DNA from: Sciurus carolinensis
Lineage: Eukaryota; Chordata; Mammalia; Rodentia; Sciuridae
Reading direction: 5' to 3'
Length of the DNA: 64,000 bases
NCBI RefSeq assembly: GCF_902686445.1
Contig: NC_062220.1
Location: 108,052,643 to 108,116,642 of the forward strand
Part shown: piece after piece, positions 1 to 12,690 of the stretch
Position numbering within the stretch: position 1 is the first letter of the stretch
Layout of the letters: each line of letters starts with the position of its first letter
Notes under the pieces: generated by a model
Database searches by the model: none
What the model saw: only the letters and a program-made list of their open reading frames with translations
What the model was told of the DNA's origin: nothing
Made by a program: the position numbers and the translations under genes

Positions 1-1310
1 AAAGAAGAGTGTTTTGAAAGATTAATTCTTGACAATTGCCATTCTGACTGGAGTGAGATGGAGTCTTGGTGTAGTTTTAATTTGTATTTATCTAATTGCT
101 AGAAAGGTTGAACATTTTTTCATATATTTGTTGACCATTTGTATTTCTTCTTAGTGAAGTCCTTGTTCAGTTCCTTTGCCAATTTATTAATTGGATTATT
201 TATTTATTTTTGGTGTGAAGTTTTTTGAGTTCTTTGTATATTCTGGAGATTAATACTCTATCTGAGGTGCAGGTGGCAAAGATTTTCTCTCATTCTGTAG
301 GTTCTCTGTTCATGTTCTTGATTGTTTCCTTAGCAGTGAAGAAGTTATGAATAACATTCCATTTATTGTCTCTTGATTTTAATTCTTGTGATTTAGTGGT
401 CTTGTTGGAGAAGTCAGTTCCTGAGCCAACATGATAGAGAGTTGGACAAACTTTTTCTTCTAGTAGGTGCAGGGTCTTTGACCAATGTTTAGGTCCTTGA
501 TCTACTTTGAGTTGAGTTTTGTGCAGGGTGAGAGATAGGGATTTAATTTCATTTTGCTACATATGGATTTCTTGTTTTCTCAGCCCCATTTGTTGAAGAG
601 GCTATCTTTTTTCTCAAATATATGTTTATGTTACCCTTGTCTAGTATGAGATAATTGTATACATGTGAGTTTGTCTGTGTCTGTGTCTTCTGTTCCATTG
701 GCTCTCATGTTTGTTTTTGTGCCAATTCCATGCCATTTTTTTTTCACTACACTTCTATAGTATAATTTAAGGTCTGGTATTGTGATTCCTCCGGCTTCAC
801 TTTCCTACTAAGGATTGCTTTGGCTATTCTGGGCCTCTTATTTTTTCCAAATGGATTTCATGACTGTTTTTTCTATTTCTATGAAGGAAATTATTGGAAT
901 TTTCATAGGAATTGAATTTCATCTGTTTAGTGAATTAAATCTACATAGTATGGCCATTTTGATAATATTAATTTTGCCTATTCAAGAACATGGGAGATTG
1001 TTCCATCATCTAAGGTCTTCTTCAATTTCTTTCTTTAGTGTTGTGTAAGTTTTCATTGTATAGGTATTTCAACTCCATTAGATTGATTCCTAAGTATTAT
1101 TTTTAGACTATTGTGAATGGGATAGTTTTTCTAATTTCCGTTTCAACTGATTCATCATTGATGTATAGGAACACAATTGATTTGTGTTAATTTTATATCC
1201 TGCTACTTTTTTGAATTTGTTTATGAGTTCTAAAAGCTTTCTGGTGAAGTTTTTTAGGTCTTCTAAATAGAGAATCATATCATCAGCAAATAGCCATATA
1301 TATCTAAAAG
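1..1310 (-). mobile_element. L1 (LINE-1) ORF2/3' fragment, antisense to window
   Basis: Read on the minus strand this gives a decayed L1 ORF2 C-terminal half. The reverse-transcriptase active-site region lies near 1270-1290, where the complement reads 'tttgctgatgatatgattct' (A-D-D-M). It runs to the 3' part of ORF2 at the left edge and probably continues outside the window. The apparent plus-strand ORF at 815-1048 is antisense to this element and is not a gene. The element lies within DDC intron 6, in the same orientation as the gene. It is 5'-truncated near 1310, where an A/T-rich junction begins. Confidence 0.85.
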
Positions 1311-2167
1311 AACAAATAAAAAATCGAATTTAAAAAATCTAAAAAAATAAAAATAAAAAAGATTAATTCTTAGAAGAAAAGTAGTGGATGTTATTAATAT
1401 TGTTCTAATGATTAAGAAATGCCCAGACATTGAGGAGTGTCCCCATGACCTTGTTTCTAAAACCTGAATGCTCATCAGAATCTGAAAGTCGTGAAATTTC
1501 TCCAATGCCTGCTTTCATTCCTGGAGATTCTGTCACAATCCATCAGAGGAATTCCTAGGAATGAGACTTTTTAAGAGCTCACCAGGTGACGCTGATGTGT
1601 AGCCAGGTGGAATGCCCAAATAGGGCCACAGTCATGACATTTGATTGCATCACACAAGATGTATCAGTCCCATAAATGGCATACTGCTGGGGCCATGTCA
1701 GGAATGTGACAGTTCCCACACTTCACTTGCAGTACCAAGACTCTCTTCCCATTGGAGAATGCATATCTGGGTGCAAGGGAACCAGCCTGTCATTTGGTTA
1801 ATTAGATATTTTATCTAGGATTAGTCGTTGCTTGCTTGCAACAAGCCTTTTATAAATGACACATTTTACTAGCTACTCTGAACAACTAATGTAGGCAACA
1901 AAACCTGTTCACTCATCACACTTTTCTCTCTGCTTAAAGCATCTAGCATGGCACAAAGGACTCTTTTAAGGGATGACCGTAGCTGTCCCTTTGGACAACA
2001 AGCAGAAACAATACTCTTTGGCTTAGTACAATCCTGGGGTGTTGTAGTGACTTCTTTTCAAGACTAAAGCATGTAGAAAGGAAGAAACAAATGGAGAATC
2101 TAGCTCTCCTCAAGGAGACAACATAATTCATACCTGTCCTGTGACCATCACAAGCAACCTGGAAAGT
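1311..2167. other. DDC intron 6, unassigned sequence
   Basis: After the A-rich junction (1311-1370) this stretch shows no splice-supported exon and no clear repeat. Only short chance ORFs occur. It is intron 6 of DDC on the minus strand. Confidence 0.5.
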
Positions 2168-2522
<355 letters not shown>

Positions 2523-2632
2523 TCACACTTTCTACGTTCCTGGTTCTGCAGAGGGTGCCTGACCCCTCACACCACGGTGGCACCGCTTTTTTCTGGAGCT
2601 GTTTCTATTCATGCGGAACCTTGCTTTAAGTT

Positions 2633-3055
2633 TTGTTTTAGTCACTTTTTCTTCACTCTGACCAAAATACCTGACAAGAACAACTGAAAGAAGAAAAGGC
2701 TCATGGTTTCAGAGATTTGGTCCATGGTTAGCTGACTCCATAGCTCTGGATATGAGTTGAGGCAGAACATCATGGCACAAAGGCATGGCAGAGGGAAGCA
2801 GCTCAGGGTATGGAAATAAAGAAGACGAGAGCGCTCCACTCACAGGGACAAAAGATAAACTCCAAAATCACACCCCAGTGACCTACTTCCTCTAGTCACA
2901 CTTTACCTGCTTATAGTTACTACCCAGTTAATTTTTATCAGTGGATTAATTCAACGATTAGGTTATACCTCCAATAATTTAATCGTTTCACCTCTGAATG
3001 TTCTTGCATTATCTCACATGTGAGGTTTTGGGAGACACCTCAGACCTAAACCACA
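2633..3055 (-). mobile_element. MaLR-type solo LTR, antisense
   Basis: The reverse complement matches, along its length, the LTRs at 45817-46240 and 60711-61131. Shared landmarks on the plus strand are 'tgttttagtcactttttctt' at the start, 'atggtttcagag', 'agaacatcatggc' and the terminal 'acacctcagacctaaacca'. No internal retroviral coding sequence is attached, so it is a solo LTR. It sits in DDC intron 5. Confidence 0.75.
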
Positions 3056-3254
3056 ACTTTAATAAATTAAGCACTTAGAAGGGTAGGGTGATGAGTTCAT
3101 TCATTTGTGTGACTTCAAGAGAATGCAGTGAGATCCTGGAATGCATACCCACCATGGACTTAGAAATCCTGGTTTCAGATTCAGACCCTACCTTTCCCTA
3201 TGGGGCCTTTTGCAGCTTGGTGGCCAAGCTCATTTAATAGATGCTCAGTAAATA

Positions 3255-3600
3255 CAGTGATTCATTGATATTCATGAGAAATCAGTTCCAGGGCCTCTGT
3301 GGATACAAAAGCCCACAGAAGTCCAAATCCTTATATAAAACATCAATGGTGTAGTATCTGCATATGATCTACATATATGTTCCCATATATTTCAATTTAT
3401 CTCTGAATTACTTATCAAACTTAATGTCATACAAATGCTATGTTACATAAATATTTGCTACACTGTATCATTCAGGGACTAATAAGAAAAAATATCCATA
3501 AATATTCAATATAGACACAATTTTCTAAAAAATATTTTTGATCTGTAGTTGTTGAATCCATGGACATGGAATCTTCTGAGATGGAGGGCCAATGATGTGG
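3255..3600 (-). mobile_element. MER2-like (Tigger-derived) DNA transposon remnant
   Basis: It shows the MER2-type layout: 'tcagttccagggcctctgtg' near one end, a central 'gtagtatctgcatatgatct' segment and 'gttgttgaatccatggacat' followed by 'ggagggccaatgatg' at the other end. Its length of about 345 bp fits the family. A second copy in the opposite orientation lies at about 42215-42550. The family name is from memory of the consensus; membership in the Tc1/mariner-pogo group is the safer statement. Confidence 0.65.
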
Positions 3601-4435
3601 CACTGCCACTGGATTTTAGGTCCGCCCTTCTCAGAGACTCCCAGGAAAGTTGATTCTTACTGAAGCTGCCACCTTCTGCCCTGCAGTCCCCATTGTCTCT
3701 AGATTTGACCCACTGTGGGCATCATTGCTGCTCCTGGGTGGTTCTTTGACCACCTCTGCCCGCAGAGAGGTTCCAGAAGACAGCACTCAGCTTCTGAGTC
3801 CCTGGGGCTCCCAGCTCCAGACCTTCCTGGTGGGACCCTCTCAGGTTACTCTGGACAGTGACCCTCTATGATCTTGTGAAAACAATGAGAAGATAAAAAA
3901 AATTCCACTTCAAAGAATAGTTGTGAAAAATGATGACAAGGTATGTCAGGCAGGTTTCCTGGCGTAGAAAAATTAAACGGAAATACTTCCTCTTTTACTA
4001 CTAGGTTTGAAAATCAGCTGTGAAACATGTGACACCTTAACCAGTTGTTCTTTCCATGATCTTTGTGCATCATCCTAACCTTCAGAGGATGAGTAAAGTG
4101 ATGAATTTATAAACTTATGACAAAACCTTGACCCTGTGCTTCCTAGGGTGCGTGCTGGCCTACAATGCAGACTCAGCTCAGGAGGAGGATGTATGGGCAG
4201 TGGACAGTAGCAGACAATAGGAGTTAAATTGTCCCTAAAAGAGAGTTATTTGCATGTGTGCCTGCTTCCTATGTGATGCTCCAGTGTCCCCTTGACAAGT
4301 TTGTGTTTCCCATGCAAAGCTGCAGAGGGTATTGGCTGATCGGCTATCCTCATTTTTGGAGAACCACCTCTCCTTATAGGGTGAGCTTGCCACAAACTCA
4401 CTGCAGGATGAACTGTACAACACACAAAAGGTTGG
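3601..4435. other. DDC intron 5, unassigned sequence
   Basis: No exon with splice signals and no repeat I can name with confidence. Short ORFs (for example 3650-3871 and the start of 4258-4647) lack recognisable domains. Confidence 0.4.
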
Positions 4436-4985
4436 CACTTGACCAAAGAGAAAATCTCTGGGATAGTCTGAAGACAGTTCTAAAAGGAAAGTTTATAGCA
4501 CTGAGTTCCTACTTTAGAAAAAGATACCAAATGAATAATCTAAAGTTACACCTCAAAGTATTAGGAAAAGGACAAACTATCACCAAAATCAGTAGAAGAC
4601 AGAAAATAATTACAATCAGAGCTGAAATCAATAAAATTGAGAATTAAAAAATTATAAACTATCAATGAAAACAAAGAGTTGGTTCTTCAAAAGGATAGAC
4701 AAGATCCTTTCAAAGTTGGTTTGGTTAGTTGACTAAACTAAGCAAAAGAAAGAGAAGACTCAAATTAACAAAATTATATGGAAATTGAAATATCACCTAA
4801 ATCCAGAGGATCACTAAAAACTATTTTGAAAATGTACACCCAAATAAGCTGCAAAATTCATTCTATGTAGTCAGTATCACCCTGATACCAAAACCAGACA
4901 AAGACAAATTGAGAGAAGAAAATTATAGGCCAATATCCTTGATGAACATAGATGCAAAAGTTTTTATTGAAATTGGCAAACCACA

Positions 4986-5136
4986 GGACTGGGGTTGTGG
5001 CTCAGTGGTAGAGTGCTTGCCTTGCACATGTGAGGCACTGGGTTCAATCCTCAGCACCACATAAAAATCAATGAATAAAATAAAGGTACCATGTCCATCT
5101 ACAACTAAAAAAATTTTTTTTAATAAAATTTTTAAA
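4986..5136 (+). mobile_element. ID/tRNA-type sciurid SINE nested in L1
   Basis: A tRNA-like head ('ctggggttgtggctcagtgg', then a box-B-like 'gggttcaatcctcagcacca') is followed by the sciurid-type tail with 'aaataaaggtaccatgtcca' and an A/T-rich end. It is flanked by a 16-bp target-site duplication with one mismatch (4970-4985 and 5137-5152, 'aaattggcaaaccaca' / 'aaattgtcaaaccaca'). The surrounding L1 is interrupted exactly here, which gives the relative age: L1 first, SINE later. Confidence 0.93.
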
Positions 5137-7457
5137 AAATTGTCAAACCACATACAAAAACACAGTGAAAAGATAGTGCACCATGATCAAGTGGGTTTCA
5201 TCACATGGGTTTTCAGGGTTGGTTCAACATGAGCAAATCAATAAATGTCGCCACGTAAATAGAGTTAAGAACAATAATCACATGATTATCTCAAAGATTC
5301 TGAGAAAGCATTTGACAAAGTCTAGCACCTATTTATGTTTAAAACATTAGAGAAACTAGGGCTAGAAGGAACTTACCTCAACACTGTAAAGGATATATAT
5401 GATAAACCCAAGGCCAACATCATACTAAATGGAGAAAAATGGAAAGTTTTTCCTTTAAATATAGGATTAAGACTAGGACATACACTCTCACCACTCTTAT
5501 TCAACATAGTCCTTGAAACTCTAGCCAGAGCAATCATGCAAGAGAAGAAAAGTAAAGGGGTACAAATAGGAAAAGAAGTTGAATTTTCTTCTTGCTGATG
5601 TCATGATCTTATACTTAGAATATAAAATACTTTAGCAGAAGACTTCTAGAGTTGATAAACAATTTTAATAAAATAGCAGGATATGAGATCAACATACAAA
5701 AATCAATTGTTTTCCCATATTCCAATAAATCTGCTGAAAAAGAAATTAGGAAAACTGTACCATTTACAATAACCTCAAAAAATAAGGTACTGGGGAATTA
5801 ATTTAACAAAGGAAGTGAAAGACCTCTATGATGAAAACTATAGAATGCTGAAGAAAGAGATTGAAGAACACCATAGAATATGAGAAGATTATCTATGTTT
5901 TTGGATAGGTAAAATTAATATTGTCAAAATGGACATATTATCAAAAGCAATATAGAGATTCAGTGCAATCTCCATCAAAATGACATTCAATGAGATTCAA
6001 TGACATTCTTCACAGAACTAGACAAACAGTTCTAAAATTCATGTGGAAGAATAAAAGACCAAGAATAACCAAAGCAATCTTGAGCAAGGAGAACAATGCT
6101 GGAGGTATCATAATACCACAGCTTAAGTTATGCTGCAGGGCTAGTAGGGCAAGCTGCATGGTATTGGCCCCCAAACAGACAGGAAAACTAATGGAATAGA
6201 ACAGAAGCCACAGAGACAAACTCATATAAATACAGTTATCTCATACTACACAAAGGTGCCAAAAACATATGCTGAGAAAAGATGGCCTTATAAAAAAGGG
6301 GGCTGGGAAATATCCACATATAGAAGAATGAAACTGGATCCCTATCTCCCACCCTGCACAAAAGTCAATTGAAAGTAGATCAAAGACCTAGAAATTAGAC
6401 TAGAAACTCTGCCACTGCTAGAAGAAAATGTAGGCCAACAATCCAACGTATTGGCACAGGCATAAACTTCCTTAATAAGACTCCTAAAACATATGAAATA
6501 AAACCAAAAATCAATGGCAACGAATTAAAAACCTTCTGCACAAGAAAGGAAACAAGAGTGTTAAGAGGGAGCCTACAGAATGGGAGAAGATCTTTGCCAC
6601 TTGCTCCTCAGATAAGGCATTAATATCCAGAATATATAAAGAACTCAAAACCTTGGTACCAAAAACCAAGTAGCCCAATTAATAAATGGACATTTTTCAA
6701 AAGAAGAAATACAAATGGCCAGTAAATATATGAAAAAAAAAAGTTCAACATCTCTGGCAATCAAGGAAATGCAAATTAAAACTACACTGAGATTTCAGCT
6801 CACTCCAGCCAGAATGGCAATTATCAAGAACACATATAATAATAAATGTTGTGGAAGATATAGAGAAAAGAGTACACTCATACATTGTTGGTGGTACTGT
6901 AAATTAGTGCAACCACTCTGGAAAGGAATATAGAGATTCCTCAAAACACTAGGAATGGAACCATCAAATGACCCAGCTAGCCCACTCTTCATATATCTAA
7001 AAGATCTAAAATCAGCATACTACAGGGACACAGACACATCAATATTCACAACAGCACAATTCACATTAGCCAAGCTATGGAACCAAACTAGGAACCCCAT
7101 CAACAGAAGAATGGATAGAGAAAATGTGGCATATGTACACAATGGAATATTACTCAGACATAAAGAAAAATATAATTATGGCATTTTCTGATAAATGGAT
7201 GAAATTGGAGACCATAATGTTAAGTGAAATAAACTAGACCCAGAAGGTCAGAGGTTAAATTTTTTTCTCTGATATGAAGAAGTTAGTCCAAAGTAAGGGG
7301 GTTGGGGTGGATTCAATCAAATAGAAGAGAAAACAGTGGAGTAGAGAAAGGGATTTGAGGGGGAGGGAAGAAGGAGAGGATAAGGGAAGAACTGTGGTGT
7401 GAATCTGACCTAAGTTTCCTATGTATGTATGTGAATATACCACAGCGAATCTCACCT

Positions 7458-7532
7458 TTATATATATATATATATGTATATACATATATATATATGCACA
7501 CACACTCACACACACACATACACAAACACACA
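7458..7532. repeat. (TA)n/(CA)n compound microsatellite
   Basis: Alternating TA with a few TG/CA steps runs into imperfect CA. It lies in the 3' UTR portion of the L1 element. Confidence 0.9.
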
Positions 7533-7734
7533 AGGTACTAATTAAAAAGAACTATAAGTAAATAGCAGAAAGATCAGGAGTGTAGAGGGAAGGGAACAGG
7601 GGGAGAAAGGTGGGATGAGAAAGGGGAATTACTGCTACTGAAGGAGAGCAAATTATATTCTATGCTTGTATAATTATATCAAAATAAACCCTAATATTAT
7701 GTATAACTAAAATGAATTTAAGAAAACAGATGAG

Positions 7735-9568
7735 TGCCAGGGGAAGGTAAGGCCACAGTTAACTGATTATGTTCCTGCTCCACATGCAGCACAGGTTTTT
7801 GTAGAAGATGTACACCTGCTTAGACCAGGCAGCACCTCCACACAAGCAGAAGCTTTCTGCTAAGGGCATTGATAGACCATATGCTGCCACAGAGTGCTTT
7901 CCTACAGCTGACTTGTGACCATTAGGTCCCCCAAACTCATACTAATCCTCATTTGCATTCTTTCTTTTTCTCAGGGAACAAAGTAGATCTCAGTCCCTAG
8001 CTTTTCATTTATTTGAACTGAAGATTAGGTCTCTCGTTTGTTTTATTACTTTCATTCCTAATTTGGTTCTTAATGATGAATGCACCCATGACGGATTGTA
8101 GCACAGAACAGAGGTGGAAATGCTCCAAAAGCCACCATGTACACATTGCATTCTAACTCCCCTTTCAACTACTCCATTAAAGTTAGCTTTTATGGATATG
8201 ATTACTGCCATTTCCTTCTAAAACCGTGGTCATTCTGATTCTTCTGGTTTTTTTTTTTTTTTTTGACTGACCTTGTACTTAAAATGTGATGGTGACTTAA
8301 TTTACACAGTATTACAAAAGGTCAAAATGGAAAATGAGAATAAAAACAGTGAAAAGAAAAAAAAAATTGCCCACAAGCCCTATATCAGGACCTGTTCCTG
8401 GGGAACCTAATGGACATCCAGAGAAAGATGCAGTAGAGCTCATGGTATCTTTAGCCACCGGGCATCTGGAATGGTACTACCAGCCACTTCCTAGTAAGAT
8501 GAGCTCCTTCACAGAAGTCCTGATGGACAGGCTGCACCCGAACATGTATAGCAGAGGATTTCAATATATACTTATTGAGTGCCTATGTGTTCATTTTGAC
8601 TTTTTTCTAAAGCCTTCTGAGAAACGAGGGAGACCTAAATACAAATGAATAATTTTCTTCATATGTAAGCAGAAACTTAATGCATGAAGTTAGGATATGG
8701 AGATATAATCCTCCTAGTTAGGACTGAAATACCAGTATTGTATTAATTTCAGGCTAAGTATTTACTAGAAAACAATTTTGTTACAGTTCAAATGTGTGGC
8801 TTAGGAATTCACTGAAGGTAAAAACGCTGGCAATTCCCTGTGGAATCTAATTTCTTGAAGGTGACACAGATCTTACTCTTTTTGTGCCATCTTGACCATA
8901 CTTTCTCTCGTGAAGTTATTCTCTTCATGCTGATCAATCCTCTTTCCACTTGCTCCTTTCCCCATAATTCTGGACTTTGTTTTGTTGCTGTTTACTATTT
9001 TCAAATGGGTTTACCAATGGAATCGGACTAGATATTTTTATTTGCAGTGTTTTCTGAACCTTATGAAGTACTTTAATCTTTCCTCTTAAGCCCAGCCACA
9101 AGCTGAGCTGAGCTACACCAAGGATAGGTGCTTTGATCCCCGTTCGATAGTAGGGAAAGAGAGGCTCTGAGAATTTACGTGATTTGCCTGAGATCACAAA
9201 GCTTAAAAAAGCAGAGCTGGGATTTGAGATTAGATTGTTGAGCCTAACATCCAATTACTCCACAGTGCTGCTCTGAAGGTGGGCCAGATGAATGCAGTCT
9301 AAGTCCATGCTTCTATGGATGGTAACAAGTCAGTCATGGGGAGTTCTCAGTACATGTAGTTTCTTTTCAACTTGATCTATCAAGTTCCTACCTGAGAATT
9401 AGTATAAGTCTCTATTCTAGAGATCCCTAAGGAACTATTCTTGGATTTGAAATGATAATGAATTTTGTTTGAACTCAGACCTTGAATGTCAGAAGACACC
9501 TACCACTGACCAATATTATTGGGCTATAACCCAATATTCAACCCCCAACCCACCACACCCCCACATAC
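7735..9568. other. DDC intron 5, left of exon 5
   Basis: Mostly unassigned. It has a poly-T run (8250-8264) and an ORF of 104 codons (8334-8648, plus strand) with no recognised domain and no supporting splice or start context. A MIR remnant occupies about 9120-9290. The last ~30 bases on the plus-strand side adjoin the exon 5 donor. Confidence 0.45.
9120..9290 (-). mobile_element. MIR SINE remnant
   Basis: The plus strand carries the antisense MIR pattern: 'gagaggctctgagaatttac', then 'gcctgagatcacaaagc' and 'gagctgggatttgag'. These correspond to the conserved MIR core read on the minus strand. Confidence 0.65.
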
Positions 9569-9703
9569 CTGATCAGAGGAGTAGGCCACCAGCTTTTCCA
9601 TGATTGCAGCCTGAGTCAACTCTGGGGACTGTGCCTGGAGCTGTCGGATCACTTTGGTCCGAGCAGCCAGCAGGGCAACCAGGGTAGCTTCACTGGCACT
9701 CCC
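9569..9703 (-). CDS. DDC: DDC exon 5 (residues 146-190)
   Basis: This exon encodes 45 residues, from [17 protein letters not shown] to [10 protein letters not shown]. It is bounded by a 'gatttag' acceptor and a GTATGT donor, both phase 0. By family knowledge, Ala148 and Ser149 in the opening GSAS segment hold the phosphate of pyridoxal-5'-phosphate; both are intact. The stretch [16 protein letters not shown] differs slightly from human and resembles mouse at VIRQLQA. The pyrimidine tract before the acceptor is interrupted (ctttctcttggatttag), so it may be the weaker acceptor among the DDC exons seen here. Confidence 0.97.
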
Positions 9704-10189
9704 CTAAATCCAAGAGAAAGGTCCAAATGAAATTCAAAATGCAGTGAAAGAATCAGTGTCTGAATTGTTGGAAGATATACTTTTTGTCCATAGTTTTATT
9801 AAAAGATAATCTGAAATTGCAAAGATCACTCTTTTTGCCCAGGAACAATCTAACCCCTGTGGAAGCCTCTTCAGCTCTTCTAGTGAGCTTAGCATTACTT
9901 TGTCTATTCTATGTAACAGCAGTAGCCAACATTTTCAAACACTAAGCATGTGCCAGGCATTGAGAAAATAGCTCCACAGGCATTTTCTCGTGGGTGCCTC
10001 AAACCTAGCCAGGGATGTACTGTCCATATCTTCAGCAAAGGAGACTGGCCCAGGGCACCTATGCACAAGCTCAGCTCTGTGATCATATCCACTTGGACAA
10101 AGCAATTTGCATTTGTTTATAAAATACAGGTACATTTTTCTTGATATGCTGAGATTGAGTTATAGAATTTATTTTAATCCCTAATTTAC

Positions 10190-10515
10190 ACGTCGATTGT
10201 GCCCTGCCCCCAAAGTCATAAGTTGAAGCCCTAAACCTCAATATCTCAAAATCTTTAAAGTGATATTTAAATTAAAAGGTGGTCTTTAGTGTGGGCCCAA
10301 CTCCAATCTGACTGGTGTCCTGGTAAGAGGAAGAAATTAGCCACCAAATTTATGCAGGCACACGGAAAAACCATGTGAACACGCGAGGAGGCAGCCACGT
10401 ACAAGCCAAGGAGAGGCCTCAGGAAAAACTGAATTTGCTCATGCCTCGATCTTGGATTTTCAGTCTCCAGAACTTAGACAATGAATTTCTGTTGTGTTAT
10501 GCAACCCTGGCAAAC
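10190..10515 (+). mobile_element. MLT1-like MaLR LTR remnant
   Basis: The order of landmarks fits the MLT1 type: 'agtcataagttgaagcccta', 'ctgactggtgtcctggtaag', 'ctccagaacttagacaatga' and the terminal 'ctggcaaactaatacaa'. It is diverged and solo. Confidence 0.65.
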
Positions 10516-10589
10516 TAATACAACTAATGTCAAAAATTTATTTTAGCAAAAAATAATAAAGAACTATTGAAAATTCCTCCTTTGAAGTT

Positions 10590-10800
10590 AACAGTGGGTA
10601 CATGATATGAATTGGGAACCTACCATGTTATCCCATTTAATTTGCAAAATCTCATTTTTCAATGTTGGCATCTACAGATGGGGGAAGTGATGCTCAGAGA
10701 CATTACATAACTTCTCTCAAATAGGTATTAAGGAGTGGCATGGTCAAGAGTGAACACGAATCTGGTCTTTCCAGGATGGCTCTGGCCTCCCTGCATTTGT
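10590..10800 (-). mobile_element. MIR SINE remnant
   Basis: Antisense MIR pattern on the plus strand: 'tgttatcccatttaatttgc', 'tctacagatgggggaagtga' and 'gatgctcagagacatta'. Confidence 0.6.
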
Positions 10801-11659
10801 GTGCAGCTTTCCTCTTCAGCAAGTCCCAGAAGACACCCACCAACTGACCAATACTAACATTAGAAATGACAAATAACAGGAAGTAGTTTTTTTCCTATGA
10901 GGAAAGTTTACAAAGTTATAGAGTTTTATAGAGAAAATTACATGAAATGATTACATAGAAATGCTAACTTCTCTTATTAACATTTTATCTTTCCTTCATG
11001 GATCCTGGTTTTCCATTTTGGTTTTACCATTCTCTACTTCCACTTATTCTTTGAACCAAGTTTATCCCTGGGAGAGATGAATAAGATTTGACAATAATTC
11101 ATTTATTCATGTTTCTGTATCTCTAACACTTAAGTTCAAATACGCAGAATAGAACCTCTTAATTCAACAGCTAAAATGAGTCTTTGAGCTGTATTTTAAT
11201 GGAGAAATGATTTTAGACTTGATTTTAAACTACATAAAAGAAATGCATCTGAGGAAGATGAAGCAGCTGTCCCAGGAAGTCCAGGCTCCTTAATACTCAG
11301 CTATGATTGCAACTTTCTTATCTAATTCTACCCTGTTTGAAGCTTTGGAATCTAAATGTTCATTCTCTGATCTAATGAAAGGATTTGAGTCACTTTGCCA
11401 ATTCATCATGGGTTTGGGAGGGTGCACTTTCCATGTCCTGAGGAAAAAATTCTCCTCCTTTAGTTAACAAAACAATAAAAACCACAACAAAAAAGCCCAA
11501 TGAAACATATTGTCAGTATGACATCCAGACATCAACAGGTCTAGTGCAGCCAGCAGGTTTTGGTAAATTTGAGCAGGAAGGCAAATGGATCTCTGTCTTT
11601 TGCTGAAGCAGGGCTTTGCTAGGGTAAGAGTAGGGAGGGCGACTATTCTTTGGTAAGGG

Positions 11660-11800
11660 AGCAGTGAGGATGCCTGATGGCTTGCTTCCGGTGCACCACG
11701 GTTGCCATGGAGAGCCTGCTCAGGATACAGGAGGGAATGGTGCGAGAGCTGACGCTGGGGCTGCTGATGTCATGACAGAACTGCCTTTTCATCTTCTGTT
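11660..11800. promoter_or_regulatory. Candidate intronic cis-element in DDC intron 4
   Basis: A block with several CpGs in otherwise CpG-poor intron. It carries GTTGCCATGG (11701-11710), resembling the strong half of an RFX X-box. About 55 bp further is TGATGTCATGAC (11765-11776), a CRE/AP-1-like site containing the 8-bp palindrome GTCATGAC. It has no exon features on either strand. An enhancer role is inference only. Confidence 0.25.
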
Positions 11801-12690
11801 TTTTTTCAAGTGTCACCCCATACATGGTAAGAAATTGGAGGTTTTTCTTCCACAGGATTTTTCAAGTCTAATTCAGAGGCTATTTTCGCAGGTCACACTT
11901 GTCCAGCTTTGCAATGATGATTTGCCACTTGGCTCATCACTGTGTAGATGCCCAGTAGATGTGATTACAGCTCTAGGGGATCGATGAGGCAGGCTGGCTC
12001 TGACTGTTACCCAAAGCCTTGGTGCTCTTGGGGTCTTGCAAATTATAGTCATCTGCCTTGTCAGCTGGGAAAGGCGAGTTTCCTGCCACAAATGCAGGCC
12101 TGGCAATCTGCTTTGTCCAGCAAAAAATTGAGTGGGATAGGCACCGGAGGATTGTCTTGAAGCCTGGGCTGAGATAGCAGGACTATTCCTAACCACATGC
12201 TAGGACCCCCCAATACACACACCTTTTTTTTTTCCCTCCAAAATGGGATCATCTTAATAAAAAGATATTTTAACTTATGGTAGCATGCACATCTCTGGAT
12301 ACTAACCCAAACAATAATCAGGGATCCACTGGTATAACACTTATAGCTCCAGTTTTCTTATGCACTAACTTTATCTTTAGCTTTTGTCCTGAACATACAT
12401 ACTGTACTACCTCTCTGGGCCTCGTTTCCTCATCTATGTAAAAAATTCTTGATAATTCAATCAATCCACTAAATATTTTGAGGATGAAATGTGAAAACAT
12501 GAAGCACAAGGAATAGGCTAAAGCATAGCCAAGTTTGTAGCTGGTGTTCAATAAATGTAATTATTATAACAGAAACATTTCAGATTATAGGTTATTTTTA
12601 ACTTCTCTGAGACATATCAGACTAGAAGACTCATCTGGGGTGCTGGAAAAGATCTAAACATGAAAGCGTTTTTATTATAAGACCCATTGA
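11801..12690. other. DDC intron 4, middle part
   Basis: Unassigned sequence with a MIR-like stretch at about 12410-12560 on the plus strand ('ctgggcctcgtttcctcatc' and 'gttcaataaatgtaatt'). No exon is supported. Confidence 0.45.

Larger units (their letters stand above)
4436..7725 (+). mobile_element. L1 (LINE-1) ORF2 to 3' end, degenerate, with nested SINE
   Basis: Broken reading frames give L1 ORF2 pieces in order: the pre-RT segment (…RAEINKIEN at about 4600-4645), the RT core ([11 protein letters not shown] at about 5490-5520) and the C-terminal region (…EMQIKTTLRFQLTPARMAII at about 6755-6830; HNGILLRHKEKYNY near 7140-7180). It ends in a sciurid-type L1 3' UTR and A-rich tail (about 7560-7725). 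ORF1 and the endonuclease domain are missing. Frameshifts and stops divide it, and the RT F/YADD motif reads LADV at about 5590-5610, so it is dead. A SINE with target-site duplication interrupts it at about 4986-5136. Confidence 0.92.
9704..11640. other. DDC intron 4, distal part: old SINE/LTR remnants and unassigned sequence
   Basis: Contains a probable MIR remnant (about 9915-10110), an MLT1-like LTR remnant (about 10190-10515) and another MIR (about 10590-10800), with unassigned A/T-rich sequence to 11640. No exon is supported. Confidence 0.5.

Noticed and set aside
4986..5060. tRNA gene-like sequence with A-box and B-box (also at 12691, 29851, 34450, 61985)
   Set aside because: These are tRNA-derived SINEs: A-rich tails, target-site duplications and many copies, and they do not fold as a proper tRNA with an intact anticodon arm as far as I can judge.
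8334..8648. 104-codon ORF, possible small gene
   Set aside because: No recognised domain, no splice or promoter support, and located inside an intron of DDC; likely chance.
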